Below, in pieces: positions 18,396-29,140 of a stretch of 64,000 nucleotides of DNA. Made by a program: the position numbers and the translations under genes. Origin of the DNA: Novosphingobium taihuense (GTDB taxonomy: Bacteria; Pseudomonadota; Alphaproteobacteria; Sphingomonadales; Sphingomonadaceae); assembly GCF_007830315.1 (NCBI RefSeq), contig NZ_VLKJ01000008.1, forward strand, positions 1 through 64,000, in the 5' to 3' direction. Each line of letters opens with the position of its first letter. Position 1 is the stretch's first letter. Below the pieces are notes generated by a model. It did not search any database and had not been told where the DNA came from. It saw only the letters and a program-made list of their open reading frames with translations.

Positions 18396-18770
18396 TCAGG
18401 CGCGCGGCTTGATCTTGCGCGAGCGGGCAAAGCCGACAGCGACAAGGCCCAGCGCCATCATGCCAAGCATGCCAGGTTCAGGCACGGCAGTACCGCCGGA
18501 AGACGTCGTCGTGCCGCCAGAAGTCGTGGTGGTGCCGCCCGACGTGGTCGTCGTACCGCCCGAGGTCGTGGTGGTGCCGCCAGACGTGGTCGTCGTACCG
18601 CCGGTCGTAGTGCTGCCGCCCGACGTCGTCGTACCGCCACACTGGCTCGAGCCGCCACTATGGCCGCAGTTGCAGTAGTGCTTGTGCGTCAGCCACCAGG
18701 TGGCATGGGCAGGCGTCGTCGCGGCCAGACCTGCAGTTGCGGCAAGGATCGTGAGTGAACGGATCTTCAT
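18396..18770 (-). CDS. PEP-CTERM sorting-domain protein 2, Thr/Ser/Gly repeat protein
   Basis: A 124-residue secreted protein with signal peptide (1-23, ending TTPAHA), a short Trp/His/Cys segment (TWWLTHKHYCNCGHSGG), a low-complexity region (about 46-92) built of TTTTSGG-type repeats, and a PEP-CTERM signal. The signal is VPEPGMLG (96-103), a hydrophobic helix and basic RSRKIK. The Thr/Ser repeats are plausible O-glycosylation sites, as proposed for other PEP-CTERM proteins. A perfect sigma-54 promoter lies 40 bp upstream. VPEPGMLG is identical to that of PEP-CTERM protein 1, so one exosortase probably handles both. Confidence 0.9.
   Translation of the reverse strand: MKIRSLTILAATAGLAATTPAHATWWLTHKHYCNCGHSGGSSQCGGTTTSGGSTTTGGTTTTSGGTTTTSGGTTTTSGGTTTTSGGTTTSSGGTAVPEPGMLGMMALGLVAVGFARSRKIKPRA
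18511..18594 (-). repeat. Four 21-bp coding tandem repeats in PEP-CTERM gene 2
   Basis: Four contiguous 21-bp units starting at 18511, 18532, 18553 and 18574 encode TTTTSGG each, with degenerate units on both sides. Synonymous bases alternate between units (GTGGTG versus GTCGTC on the plus strand), giving a 42-bp higher-order pattern. Such arrays can change length by slippage or recombination. Confidence 0.85.
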
Positions 18771-18809
18771 TTTAACCCCCGTTGGTTAATTGCGGTTGCA
18801 CCCATGCTT

Positions 18810-18825
18810 TGCAAAATCGGTGCCA
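18810..18825 (-). promoter_or_regulatory. Sigma-54 promoter of PEP-CTERM gene 2
   Basis: On the minus strand the sequence reads TGGCAC-CGATT-TTGCA, an exact match to the full -24/-12 RpoN consensus. The leader to the ATG at 18770 is about 30 bases. It has the same layout as the site at 16709-16724. Confidence 0.9.
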
Positions 18826-18848
18826 TTTCACGGAATTCAGGGGTTGCG

Positions 18849-18858
18849 ATGGTTAACG
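18849..18858 (-). promoter_or_regulatory. Shared upstream box, copy 2 (CGTTAACCAT)
   Basis: CGTTAACCAT on the minus strand, exactly 23 bp upstream of the -24 element of PEP-CTERM gene 2. It differs from copy 1 by one transition. The core TTAACCAT also resembles a CtrA-type half site, an alternative explanation. Confidence 0.5.
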
Positions 18859-18924
18859 TCAATCCGTCGCCGTGGCTTTGTAAGTCAGGGCGACGGATTG
18901 CGTTTCCGAATTGTTGCCAGCTGC

Positions 18925-19494
18925 TTAGTCTTGTTGCCTCAGTGCCACGTCGTTCATGAAACGAATGTCATCTTTAGCCGCCAACCAGCCCGCTTCGGAG
19001 GACACGGCTCCCAGCATTTCAACCAGATCGTCCTGCTCGGCCTTGGCAAAGGGTCCAAGGACGTAGCCGGTGACCCGATCCTTGTGTCCGGGATGACCGA
19101 TACCGAGGCGCACGCGGCGGAAATCGGCGCCAAGGTGCTGGTCGATCGAACGCAGCCCATTGTGGCCCGCAGTGCCGCCGCCCTGCTTCACCTTGACCTT
19201 GAACGGGGCAAGGTCGAGCTCGTCATGGAACACGGTCAGCGCCTCGATCCCGAGCTTGTAGAACCGCATCGCCTCGCCCACCGAACGGCCGCTCTCGTTC
19301 ATGAAGGTCGCGGGCTTGAGCAGCAGGACCTTCTGGTTGCCGATCCGGCCTTCCTGCAACCAGCCCTGGAACTTCTTCTGCACCGGCCCGAATGAGTGAA
19401 CCTCGGCAATGGTATCGAGCGCCATGAAGCCGACGTTGTGACGGTGCAGCGCATACTGCGGTCCGGGATTTCCGAGGCCGACCCAGAGTTGCAT
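18925..19494 (-). CDS. pth: Peptidyl-tRNA hydrolase
   Basis: Pth recycles peptidyl-tRNAs released from stalled ribosomes by cutting the ester bond. The 189-residue protein matches bacterial Pth in length and motifs: VGLGNPGPQY, the catalytic His in LHRHNVGF (His19), PATFMNESG and the substrate-binding DELDLAPFKVKVKQGGGTAG then HNGLRSI. It follows rplY on the same strand, a common pairing, though a terminator and REP-like repeats lie between them. Confidence 0.98.
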   Translation of the reverse strand: MQLWVGLGNPGPQYALHRHNVGFMALDTIAEVHSFGPVQKKFQGWLQEGRIGNQKVLLLKPATFMNESGRSVGEAMRFYKLGIEALTVFHDELDLAPFKVKVKQGGGTAGHNGLRSIDQHLGADFRRVRLGIGHPGHKDRVTGYVLGPFAKAEQDDLVEMLGAVSSEAGWLAAKDDIRFMNDVALRQQD

Positions 19495-19579
19495 GTGCTT
19501 GGCGTTCCTTTGATTGTTGAGCGGTCACATTGCCCACCCCGTCCGACTAAGCCTTGCTGCGCAAGGCCAAGTCTCCCGG

Positions 19580-19646
19580 CCCTCCCGCCTGCGGGAGGGC
19601 GTGCATAGGGCGGTCCTGCTAACTCCCCTCCCGCAGGCGGGAGGGG
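19580..19646. repeat. Paired REP-like palindromes between rplY and pth
   Basis: Two GC-rich near-palindromes, CCCTCCCGCCTGCGGGAGGG (19580-19599) and its inverse-oriented relative at 19625-19646, are separated by 25 bp. Each can fold on itself, and the two can pair with each other. Paired palindromes of this kind in sphingomonad genomes are typical of dispersed REP/BIME elements. Confidence 0.65.
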
Positions 19647-19684
19647 TTGGGGGTGGGCAAGGGCATAGCGCAAACCAACCACCC

Positions 19685-19718
19685 AAAAAAGAACCCCTCC
19701 CGCACGAAACGGAAGGGG
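19685..19718 (-). terminator. Rho-independent terminator of rplY
   Basis: On the minus strand a 9-bp stem (CCCCTTCCG with CGGGAGGGG, one G-T pair; 19694-19702 and 19710-19718) is followed by TTCTTTTTT. It lies 45 bp past the rplY stop. Confidence 0.85.
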
Positions 19719-19762
19719 CTTCTTTTTCACGCGCCTGCAGGGCAGGTCACCTTGAAAGACGA

Positions 19763-20368
19763 TCAGTCTTCCTTGGTGGTGTCGCCTTCTTCGCTCTTCA
19801 GCGAGGAGGGAGCCACGATCGTCGCGATGGTGAAATCGCGGTCGGTGATCGCGGGCTTCACGCCTGCGGGCAGGGTGACGGCGCTGATGTGGATCGAATC
19901 GCCGACTTCGTAGCCCGAAACGTCGACGATGATGTCGTCGGGGATCGAGTCAGGCGAGCAGATCATTTCCAGCTCGTGACGGACGACGTTGAGGATGCCG
20001 CCCTTCTTGAGGCCGGGCGACTTCTCTTCGTTGATGAAGGCAACCGGCACGTCCACGTGAACGACCGAGTCCTTCGAGATGCGCAGGAAGTCTGCGTGCT
20101 GCGGACGGTCGGACACCGGGTGGAAGGCGACGTCCTTGGGAAGCGTGCGGATGGTCTTGCCACCGACAGTGAGCTCGACGACCGAGTTGAAGAAGTGGCC
20201 GGTGCCCAGCGCCTTGTTGAGCGCCTTTTCTTCAAGGTGGATCGCGATGGGTTCTTCGTTGCCGCCATAGATCACGGCGGGGGTGCGGCCTTCGCGACGC
20301 AGTGCACGGGAGGCTCCCTTGCCAGCCCGATCGCGCGTCTCGGCCGACAGGTTAAGCGTTTCGCTCAT
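19763..20368 (-). CDS. rplY: 50S ribosomal protein L25/general stress protein Ctc
   Basis: L25 binds 5S rRNA. This is the long Ctc form: an N-terminal L25 domain (1-95, with [19 protein letters not shown] and VIYGG) plus the C-terminal beta domain (about 100-190, containing [20 protein letters not shown]). An acidic tail EEGDTTKED ends the 201-residue chain. Length and domain order are usual for Alphaproteobacteria. It is followed by its own terminator, then pth. Confidence 0.97.
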   Translation of the reverse strand: MSETLNLSAETRDRAGKGASRALRREGRTPAVIYGGNEEPIAIHLEEKALNKALGTGHFFNSVVELTVGGKTIRTLPKDVAFHPVSDRPQHADFLRISKDSVVHVDVPVAFINEEKSPGLKKGGILNVVRHELEMICSPDSIPDDIIVDVSGYEVGDSIHISAVTLPAGVKPAITDRDFTIATIVAPSSLKSEEGDTTKED

Positions 20369-20491
20369 GTGTCAGTACCTTCAGCAATGTTTAAACACAC
20401 TTCCTCCGCCACGCCTCCAGGGATGACCATGACAGGGAAGCGGCGGCCCTTAGCGGGTTTGCCGGGAAATGCAAGGAATCAGTGCGGGCCA

Positions 20492-21409
20492 TCAAGGCAC
20501 CCGCTTGATCGTCCACCCGCGCGCCATCATCAGGCGTTGCAGGCTGTCCGAGCCTGCCAGATGCGCCGCGCCCACGGCGACGAAGGGTTTTGCGCCACCC
20601 TTCAGCATCGCGTCCAGCTGGTCCGCCCAATTACGGTTGCGGTCGGTCAGCAGCGCCTGGTGCAGCCCCGCGTCGGCAAGGAACCCCTCATTCGCCTCGC
20701 GCGCAATGCCAAGGTCATCGCCGCGCAGCCATAGCGCGACCATGTCGGCCTCCTCGTCCTTGTCGCTCGCGGCCTCCACCGTCACTTCCTGCAGCAGCAC
20801 CTGTTGCTGGCGTGCGGGGAGGGCGTCGAACACGCCGAACTGGCTGTGGATGGTTTCAAAGCCCGCGACCGGCTTGGCCGCAGCCAGCTTGCGCAAGGCA
20901 GGCTCCGCGCCGCTGTCAGGATCGGCGCCGGCCTTCTGCCCGGCAATGGCGGCTAGCTGCAGCGCCACCGCCCAGCTTTCGGTATCGGCAAAGTCCGCGT
21001 CGGAAAGGCCAAGCTTGCGATAGACCTCGGCCAGCTTTGCCCGATAGGCTGGGGCAAGGCGTTGCGACGGCGGGGGAAGGCCTTCGGTCCCGGCAAGGTC
21101 CGCCAGTGCATCGCCCGCCGTCTTCTGATCCAGCGGCTCGGCAATCTCGAGCACCAGCCGGTCCGACCGCGCCAGCGCCTCGCCCACCGCAGGCCGCAGC
21201 CACTTCACTTGCGGAGGCAGGGCGTGGACGGTGCCGAACAGATAGCCGCGCACCGCCCCGGTCTTGTCCTCGATCTGCCAGAGCGCGACGCGCGTGTCCT
21301 GCTCCGGCGCCGTCTTCCCACGCTCCATCCACGCCATGGCCATGCCCAGCAGCAGCGCCGGAACAATCGCCCAAAGCAGGCGCGGAAGGAAGCGGGAGAG
21401 ATGTTTCAT
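20492..21409 (-). CDS. TraB/GumN family protein, copy B
   Basis: A 305-residue protein with an N-terminal membrane segment (about 7-26) and a TraB/GumN (PrgY-like) domain. The putative metal-site motif GTVHALP lies near residue 60 and the late motif VGAAHLAGSDS near the end. Relatives are proposed to be metalloproteases or hydrolases, but bacterial substrates are unknown. Its ATG overlaps the stop of the paralogous upstream gene by four bases. The start MKHLSRFLPRL was chosen for that overlap and the signal-anchor; the longer frame reads antisense-like Gly-rich sequence. Confidence 0.88.
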   Translation of the reverse strand: MKHLSRFLPRLLWAIVPALLLGMAMAWMERGKTAPEQDTRVALWQIEDKTGAVRGYLFGTVHALPPQVKWLRPAVGEALARSDRLVLEIAEPLDQKTAGDALADLAGTEGLPPPSQRLAPAYRAKLAEVYRKLGLSDADFADTESWAVALQLAAIAGQKAGADPDSGAEPALRKLAAAKPVAGFETIHSQFGVFDALPARQQQVLLQEVTVEAASDKDEEADMVALWLRGDDLGIAREANEGFLADAGLHQALLTDRNRNWADQLDAMLKGGAKPFVAVGAAHLAGSDSLQRLMMARGWTIKRVP

Positions 21410-22323
21410 TGCACGCGGGTCGACGCCAGTCCCTGCGCCTTCAGCAGGTCCTGCACGCTCTGCGCCCCAGCCAGATGGCCCGCGCCCACCGCAATGAACA
21501 CCGTGCCGGGCTGATCCAGCCGCTTGGCGATCCACGAAGCCCAGTTGCGGTTGCGCTGGTACAGCAGCGTATCAGCCAGTTCGGCGTCATCCATCTGCTC
21601 GTTCATCAACTTGCCGAGCCCTTCCGGATCACCCGCGCCCCACTCGTCGGTCATCGTGCCGATGATGGCAAAGCTCTTGTCGAAATCGCGCACCGCTTCA
21701 CCAAGGAATTTGAGCTGCGTCTCGCGCGGCAGCTGGTCGAACAGGCCAAGCTGGTAATCCACCGTCTCCAGCGCGCCGAGCTTCTTGCCCTTGGCCACGG
21801 CGGCCTTGCGCAGCACGGCTTCAACGCCGCTGTCCGCGCCATATCCGGCCATGGCATAGGGCATCACGCCCAGCGTGATCCCGGCCAGCCATGGCTCCAG
21901 CGGATCGAACGCCTCGACCGGAATCTTCAGCTTCGCCAGCAGCGCTTCGTAGGCCACGCGATCGGAGTCAGCCATCAGCGAGCGCAGCGTCTCGCCCTTG
22001 AGCAGTCCCACGGCCATGACGGTCTTCTGCTGCTCTGCCGCAGGGACGTCCGGAATCTCGGTGATCAGCTCGCTCGAACTGTCGAGCGCCGCGCCGACTG
22101 GCCCGTCGAGCCAGACCAGCCCCTTGGGCAGCGCATGGATCGTGCCGAAAAGATAGATCGTGGTGTCCGCATCGGCGACTTTCCACAGCGCGGGCTTCAA
22201 TTGCTTCGGTGCAGGTGCCGCAGCTGCAGGCTTTGCAGCAGGAGCTTCGGCTCGAACCGAGCCGGTAAAGGCAAAGGCGGCCAGCGCGATCGCGGCGGTG
22301 AGGGAGTGATAGGCGCGTTTCAT
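21406..22323 (-). CDS. TraB/GumN family protein, copy A
   Basis: A 305-residue exported protein: signal peptide MKRAYHSLTAAIALAAFA and cleavage near SVRA-EA, an Ala/Pro/Lys linker, then a TraB/GumN domain with GTIHALP and VGAGHLAGAQS. It is the tandem paralogue of the gene at 20492, with equal length and shared motifs (LFGTxHALP, RNRNWA, HLAG), and the two overlap as ATGA. Copy A seems to be soluble periplasmic, while copy B keeps a membrane anchor. The function is unknown. Confidence 0.9.
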   Translation of the reverse strand: MKRAYHSLTAAIALAAFAFTGSVRAEAPAAKPAAAAPAPKQLKPALWKVADADTTIYLFGTIHALPKGLVWLDGPVGAALDSSSELITEIPDVPAAEQQKTVMAVGLLKGETLRSLMADSDRVAYEALLAKLKIPVEAFDPLEPWLAGITLGVMPYAMAGYGADSGVEAVLRKAAVAKGKKLGALETVDYQLGLFDQLPRETQLKFLGEAVRDFDKSFAIIGTMTDEWGAGDPEGLGKLMNEQMDDAELADTLLYQRNRNWASWIAKRLDQPGTVFIAVGAGHLAGAQSVQDLLKAQGLASTRVQ

Positions 22324-22382
22324 GATCAGGCTCCTTTTGCCCGGAAACAGGTTGCAGGGGAATGAAGGGATTTGAAAAGGCG

Positions 22383-23048
22383 TCAGAGATAGCGCTGGCG
22401 GAACCAGACTACCGACCACACGCCCATTGTCGCGAAGTATAGCGCCATGCCATCGGCTGCAGGCAGGAACCCGCCACGCTCGCCCAGCCACCAGATCGGC
22501 GCCGCCGCGCTGTAAAAGTACAGCGCCACCAGCGCGCCAGTGCGGTAGGACTGCTCCTCGTGCTCGTCGATATTGCGGTGCCAGAACCAGGTGATCGGCG
22601 CGAGAACCAGCACGATCACGGCAATCAGCCCGGCGGCGATGCCAGCAGGAAGCGGGCCATCCATCAGGTCGAAGGACTGCGAAGGCGTGTCGCTGGAAAT
22701 GCTCATCGCGGCACCCACGGCCATGCCGATGACGCAAGCTATGCCTGCGCTGATCGTGGCCCGGCGTCCGCGAGGCGTGAACGGACCGTTCTCACGATAA
22801 TATCGCCGTCCGCTAACCCAGGCGAACCATAGCGAGCCCAGAGTCAGGGCGGCAAACACCGCGATGATCACATAACCCACCGGTTTGATCTGCTCTTCCT
22901 GCGAAAGCGCCCCGCTCAACCCGGCCAGCGCGCCCGAGAAGAACACTGCGCCTACGGTTGCGATGCCAATGCGCATGGCAAGATTTGCGCCGCTCATCGG
23001 GGCGGCTTCAGTTTGCGCATTCTCGTCAGTCATGTTGGAAACCATCAT
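22383..23048 (-). CDS. Membrane protein of unknown function, paired with XRE regulator
   Basis: A 221-residue protein with about six membrane helices (for example IGIATVGAVFFSGALAGL and PLPAGIAAGLIAVIVLVLAP) and no motif I recognise. The start overlaps the upstream regulator gene by 23 bp; GAGGAG inside that gene lies seven bases before the ATG at 23048. The tight coupling means the small HTH protein controls its own synthesis and that of this membrane protein. Similar small-HTH/membrane pairs are common in bacteria, with mostly unknown roles. Confidence 0.8.
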   Translation of the reverse strand: MMVSNMTDENAQTEAAPMSGANLAMRIGIATVGAVFFSGALAGLSGALSQEEQIKPVGYVIIAVFAALTLGSLWFAWVSGRRYYRENGPFTPRGRRATISAGIACVIGMAVGAAMSISSDTPSQSFDLMDGPLPAGIAAGLIAVIVLVLAPITWFWHRNIDEHEEQSYRTGALVALYFYSAAAPIWWLGERGGFLPAADGMALYFATMGVWSVVWFRQRYL

Positions 23049-23229
23049 CGAAGATCTCCTCGATACGAAGCTGGAACAGGCGCGCGATGCGGAAGGCGAG
23101 GGGAAGCGAGGGGTCGTGCTTGCCCGTCTCGATCGCGTTCACCGCCTGGCGGGACACGTCGAGCTTGAGGGCAAGATCGGCCTGACTCCACTGCCGCTCC
23201 GCGCGCAAAACTCTCAATCGGTTATTCAT
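23026..23229 (-). CDS. Small XRE-family HTH regulator
   Basis: A 67-residue protein that is little more than a Cro/CI-type helix-turn-helix (RQWSQADLALKLDVSRQAVN, then AIETGKHDPSLPLAFRIA). It belongs to the YozG/YgzD-like group of small regulators usually encoded before a membrane protein. The upstream DNA has several TGTCAG/TGACAT repeats that fit an autoregulatory operator. It is divergent from glyQ. Confidence 0.9.
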   Translation of the reverse strand: MNNRLRVLRAERQWSQADLALKLDVSRQAVNAIETGKHDPSLPLAFRIARLFQLRIEEIFDDGFQHD

Positions 23230-23249
23230 GTCATGCTGACCTGTCCATA

Positions 23250-23308
23250 TGTCAGGTTATACTGACAATATGTCGTGATTCGCTGACTATGTCAAGAAGA
23301 CCTGACAT
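23250..23308. promoter_or_regulatory. Operator-like inverted repeats upstream of XRE gene
   Basis: Two dyads lie between the XRE gene and glyQ: TGTCAG-N6-CTGACA (23250-23267) and ATGTCA-N8-TGACAT (23289-23308). Additional TGTC/GACA half sites occur around them. Clustered dyads beside a small XRE gene suggest cooperative autoregulation. The second overlaps the likely glyQ promoter region. Confidence 0.6.
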
Positions 23309-23370
23309 GGATGCAAAAGCGCCGCTTCCCGGTTGATTTGGCGGCCCTCATCGGCCAAAGCCGCGCGACC

Positions 23371-24276
23371 ATGGCCGATACTGACAAAACGCCTCTCAGC
23401 CTGCAGGACATGATCCTGCGCCTTCACGCTTTCTGGAGCGAACAGGGCTGCCTGATCCTCCAGCCATATGACATGCGCATGGGGGCAGGGACCTTTCACA
23501 CTGCCACCACCCTGCGCGCGCTTGGGCCAGAGCCGTGGAACGCAGCCTTCGTGCAGCCCTGCCGCCGCCCGACCGACGGCCGCTATGGCGAAAACCCCAA
23601 TCGCCTGCAGCACTACTACCAGTATCAGGTGATCCTGAAGCCGAGCCCGGAGAACCTGCAGGAACTCTACCTGCAATCGCTGGTCGAGATCGGCATCGAT
23701 CCGCTGGTCCACGATATCCGCTTCGTTGAAGACGACTGGGAATCCCCGACTCTCGGCGCATGGGGCCTCGGCTGGGAAGTCTGGTGCGATGGCATGGAAG
23801 TCACCCAGTTCACCTACTTCCAGCAGATGGGCGGCTTCGATTGCAAGCCCGTCGCGGGCGAACTGACCTACGGCCTCGAACGCCTCGCCATGTACATTCA
23901 GGGCGTCGACAACGTCTATGACCTCGCTTTCAACAATCACGGCGTCACCTATGGCGAGGTGTTTCTCGAGAACGAGAAGCAGATGTCGAAGTGGAACTTT
24001 GAGGTCGCCGATACTGACAGCTTGTTCGAAGGCTTCCGCCGCGCCGAGGAAGAGTGCAGGCGCAGCCTCGAAGCAGGCGTGCCCATCGCCGCCTATGAAC
24101 AGGCGATCGAGGCCAGCCACCTGTTCAACCTGCTGCAGGCGCGCGGCGTGATCTCGGTGCAGGAACGCGCCAGCTACATGGGCCGCGTCCGCGATCTCGC
24201 CCGCGGTTCGTGCGAGGCCTACATGGAAAAGAACGCCGATCAGTGGGCGGCCAAGTACCCGGAGTGGAGCAAGTGA
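23371..24276 (+). CDS. glyQ: Glycyl-tRNA synthetase alpha subunit
   Basis: The alpha subunit of the heterotetrameric bacterial GlyRS activates glycine and charges tRNA-Gly. The 301-residue protein has the class II core with [20 protein letters not shown] and [20 protein letters not shown], as in all GlyQ. The ATG at 23371 ([10 protein letters not shown]) gives the normal length; an in-frame Met 20 codons earlier lies close to the operator repeats and adds an unusual basic leader. It overlaps glyS by four bases (GTGA). Confidence 0.97.
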   Translation: MADTDKTPLSLQDMILRLHAFWSEQGCLILQPYDMRMGAGTFHTATTLRALGPEPWNAAFVQPCRRPTDGRYGENPNRLQHYYQYQVILKPSPENLQELYLQSLVEIGIDPLVHDIRFVEDDWESPTLGAWGLGWEVWCDGMEVTQFTYFQQMGGFDCKPVAGELTYGLERLAMYIQGVDNVYDLAFNNHGVTYGEVFLENEKQMSKWNFEVADTDSLFEGFRRAEEECRRSLEAGVPIAAYEQAIEASHLFNLLQARGVISVQERASYMGRVRDLARGSCEAYMEKNADQWAAKYPEWSK

Positions 24277-26354
24277 CCGATTTCCTTCTCGAACTGCGCA
24301 GCGAGGAAATCCCGGCCCGCATGCAGGCAGGCGCCCGCGCCGATCTCGAAAAGCTGTTCCGCAAGCAGCTTGACGCAGCCGGCCTCAAGGCTGGCGAGAT
24401 CACCGTCTGGTCCACCCCGCGCCGCCTCGCCTTGATCGCCCGCGACCTGCCATTGGCGACCGAGGCTGTCTCGGAGGAAACCAAGGGCCCGAAGACCTCT
24501 GCCCCCGAACAGGCGCTCGAAGGCTTCCTGCGCAAGACCGGCCTCACCAAGGACCAGTTGACCGAGCGCGACGGCGTCTGGTTCGCCGTCACCGAAAAGC
24601 CCGGCCGCGCCACCAAGGACGTGCTTGCCGAAGCCATCCCCGCGATCATCCGCGCCTTCCCCTGGCCCAAGAGCCAGCGCTGGGGCGCAGCCTCGCTCTC
24701 AACCGAATCCTTGCGCTGGGTCCGCCCGCTCTCCGGCATCGTCGCCATTCTCGGCGAGGATCTGGTCGAGTGCGAGATCGGAGCTGTGAAGTCCGGCTAC
24801 GCCACGCGCGGCCACCGCTTCCATTGCCCCGGCGAGATCACCATCGGCAGCGCCCATGACTACGCCGAGAAGTTGCGCGCCTGCCACGTCATCGTCGACC
24901 ATGTCGAGCGTGAGGCAATGGTGCGCGATAAGGCCAAGGCCGTGGCGCAAGCTGCAGGTCTCGTACTGGTCGAGGACGAAGGTCTGGTTATCGAGAACGC
25001 CGGCCTCACCGAATGGCCGGTCCCTCTGCTCGGCCGCTTTGATGAAGCCTTCCTCGACGTGCCCCCCGAAGTCATCCAGCTCACCGCGCGCGTCAACCAG
25101 AAGTACTTCATCTGCCGTGATGCCGCAGGCAAGCTCGCCAACGCCTTCGTCTGCACCGCCAATATCGAGGCGAAGGACGGCGGCGCCGCCATCGTCGACG
25201 GCAACCGCAAGGTCCTCGCCGCGCGCCTCTCCGACGCCCGCTTCTTCTGGGAGCAGGACAAGAAGAAGCCGCTCGCGCAGCAGGCGGAGAAGCTGTCGCG
25301 CATCACGTTCCACGAAAGGCTCGGCACCGTCGCTGACAAGGTCGAACGCGTCGCCAAGCTGGCCGAGTGGCTGGCAAGCGAAGGCATCGTGCCGAACTGC
25401 GACCCGGCACTGGCACGACAGGCTGCGGAACTTTGCAAGGCCGATCTCGTCACCGAGATGGTCGGTGAATTCCCCGAACTCCAGGGCCTGATGGGCGGCT
25501 ACTACGCCCGAGCCGAAGGCCTGCCCGACGCGGTGGCCGACGCCATCCGCGATCACTACAAGCCGGTCGGGCAGGGCGATGACGTGCCGACTGCGCCGGT
25601 GACGGTGGCCGTGGCGCTGGCGGATAAGCTGGATACGTTAGCAGCATTTTTTGCCATTAATGAAAGGCCTACGGGCTCAAAAGATCCGTTTGCTCTTCGA
25701 CGAGCCGCACTTGGCATTCTTGAATTGATAGCTTTGAATAAACTACGCTTTCCGCTTGGACAGGCATTGTCGGTTGCTGATAGTTCCATCAAGCTCAAGG
25801 GCGCGAGGTTGCTGGTTCAGCGTGATGGTTGCAGTTATCATGAGCAAATAGAAGGGGCAGTCGCCTTCTTCGCCGACCGCCTCAAAGTCCAGCAACGCGA
25901 AGCAGGTGTCCGTCACGACCTGATCGACGCCGTGTTCGCGCTCGGCGGCGAGGACGATCTCGTCCGCCTGCTCGCCCGCGTCCACGCGCTGCAGGCCTTT
26001 GTCGGCACTGAGGACGGCACGAACCTGCTCGCAGGCTACAAACGCGCCGCGAACATCCTCAAGAAGGAAGTCTACGAAGCCGCCGATGCGGATTACACCC
26101 GCGAGCCCGCCGAACAGGCGCTGGTCGATGCGCTGAACGCTGCCGAGCCTCAGGCCGACAGCGCCATTGCTGCGGAAGATTTCACCGCTGCCATGGCCGC
26201 GCTCGCCAGCTTGCGCGGACCCATCGATGCCTTCTTCGAAAGCGTTACCGTGAACGATGCAGACTTGAGCAAACGCGCAAGTCGCCTTGCCTTGCTTGAC
26301 CGTTTCCGTGCTGCAGTGCACAAAGTTGCGGACTTTTCGCGCATAGAGGGCTAA
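24273..26354 (+). CDS. glyS: Glycyl-tRNA synthetase beta subunit
   Basis: The beta subunit binds tRNA-Gly and works with GlyQ. The protein has 693 residues, starts at a GTG (24273) that overlaps the glyQ stop, and opens [17 protein letters not shown] as in the family. The HD-like middle and C-terminal anticodon-binding region (about 590-690) are present. A stretch at about 25630-25850 has much lower GC and AT-rich codons (leucine TTA/TTG, ATT, AAA) than the rest, although the reading frame and protein family signature are unbroken ([20 protein letters not shown]). Confidence 0.96.
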   Translation: MTDFLLELRSEEIPARMQAGARADLEKLFRKQLDAAGLKAGEITVWSTPRRLALIARDLPLATEAVSEETKGPKTSAPEQALEGFLRKTGLTKDQLTERDGVWFAVTEKPGRATKDVLAEAIPAIIRAFPWPKSQRWGAASLSTESLRWVRPLSGIVAILGEDLVECEIGAVKSGYATRGHRFHCPGEITIGSAHDYAEKLRACHVIVDHVEREAMVRDKAKAVAQAAGLVLVEDEGLVIENAGLTEWPVPLLGRFDEAFLDVPPEVIQLTARVNQKYFICRDAAGKLANAFVCTANIEAKDGGAAIVDGNRKVLAARLSDARFFWEQDKKKPLAQQAEKLSRITFHERLGTVADKVERVAKLAEWLASEGIVPNCDPALARQAAELCKADLVTEMVGEFPELQGLMGGYYARAEGLPDAVADAIRDHYKPVGQGDDVPTAPVTVAVALADKLDTLAAFFAINERPTGSKDPFALRRAALGILELIALNKLRFPLGQALSVADSSIKLKGARLLVQRDGCSYHEQIEGAVAFFADRLKVQQREAGVRHDLIDAVFALGGEDDLVRLLARVHALQAFVGTEDGTNLLAGYKRAANILKKEVYEAADADYTREPAEQALVDALNAAEPQADSAIAAEDFTAAMAALASLRGPIDAFFESVTVNDADLSKRASRLALLDRFRAAVHKVADFSRIEG

Positions 26355-26419
26355 GGGACGGGCCGAATCCGGCCCCGTCCGGCAAGAACCAAGGTTACGC
26401 AGGGAGCATCGTTGTTCGC

Positions 26420-29083
<2,664 letters not shown>

Positions 29084-29092
29084 TAACCTATT

Positions 29093-29120
29093 TGGAGTGT
29101 TTCCCCGGGGAAACACTCCA
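29093..29120. terminator. 28-bp perfect palindrome after ppdK
   Basis: TGGAGTGTTTCCCC (29093-29106) is followed at once by its exact reverse complement (29107-29120), a 14-bp stem with no spare loop bases. It sits between the converging ppdK and methyltransferase genes, 9 bp after the ppdK stop. It could terminate both transcripts or bind a dimeric protein; there is no T-tract. Confidence 0.6.
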
Positions 29121-29140
29121 ACATGGTCTGTCGCGCGCGC

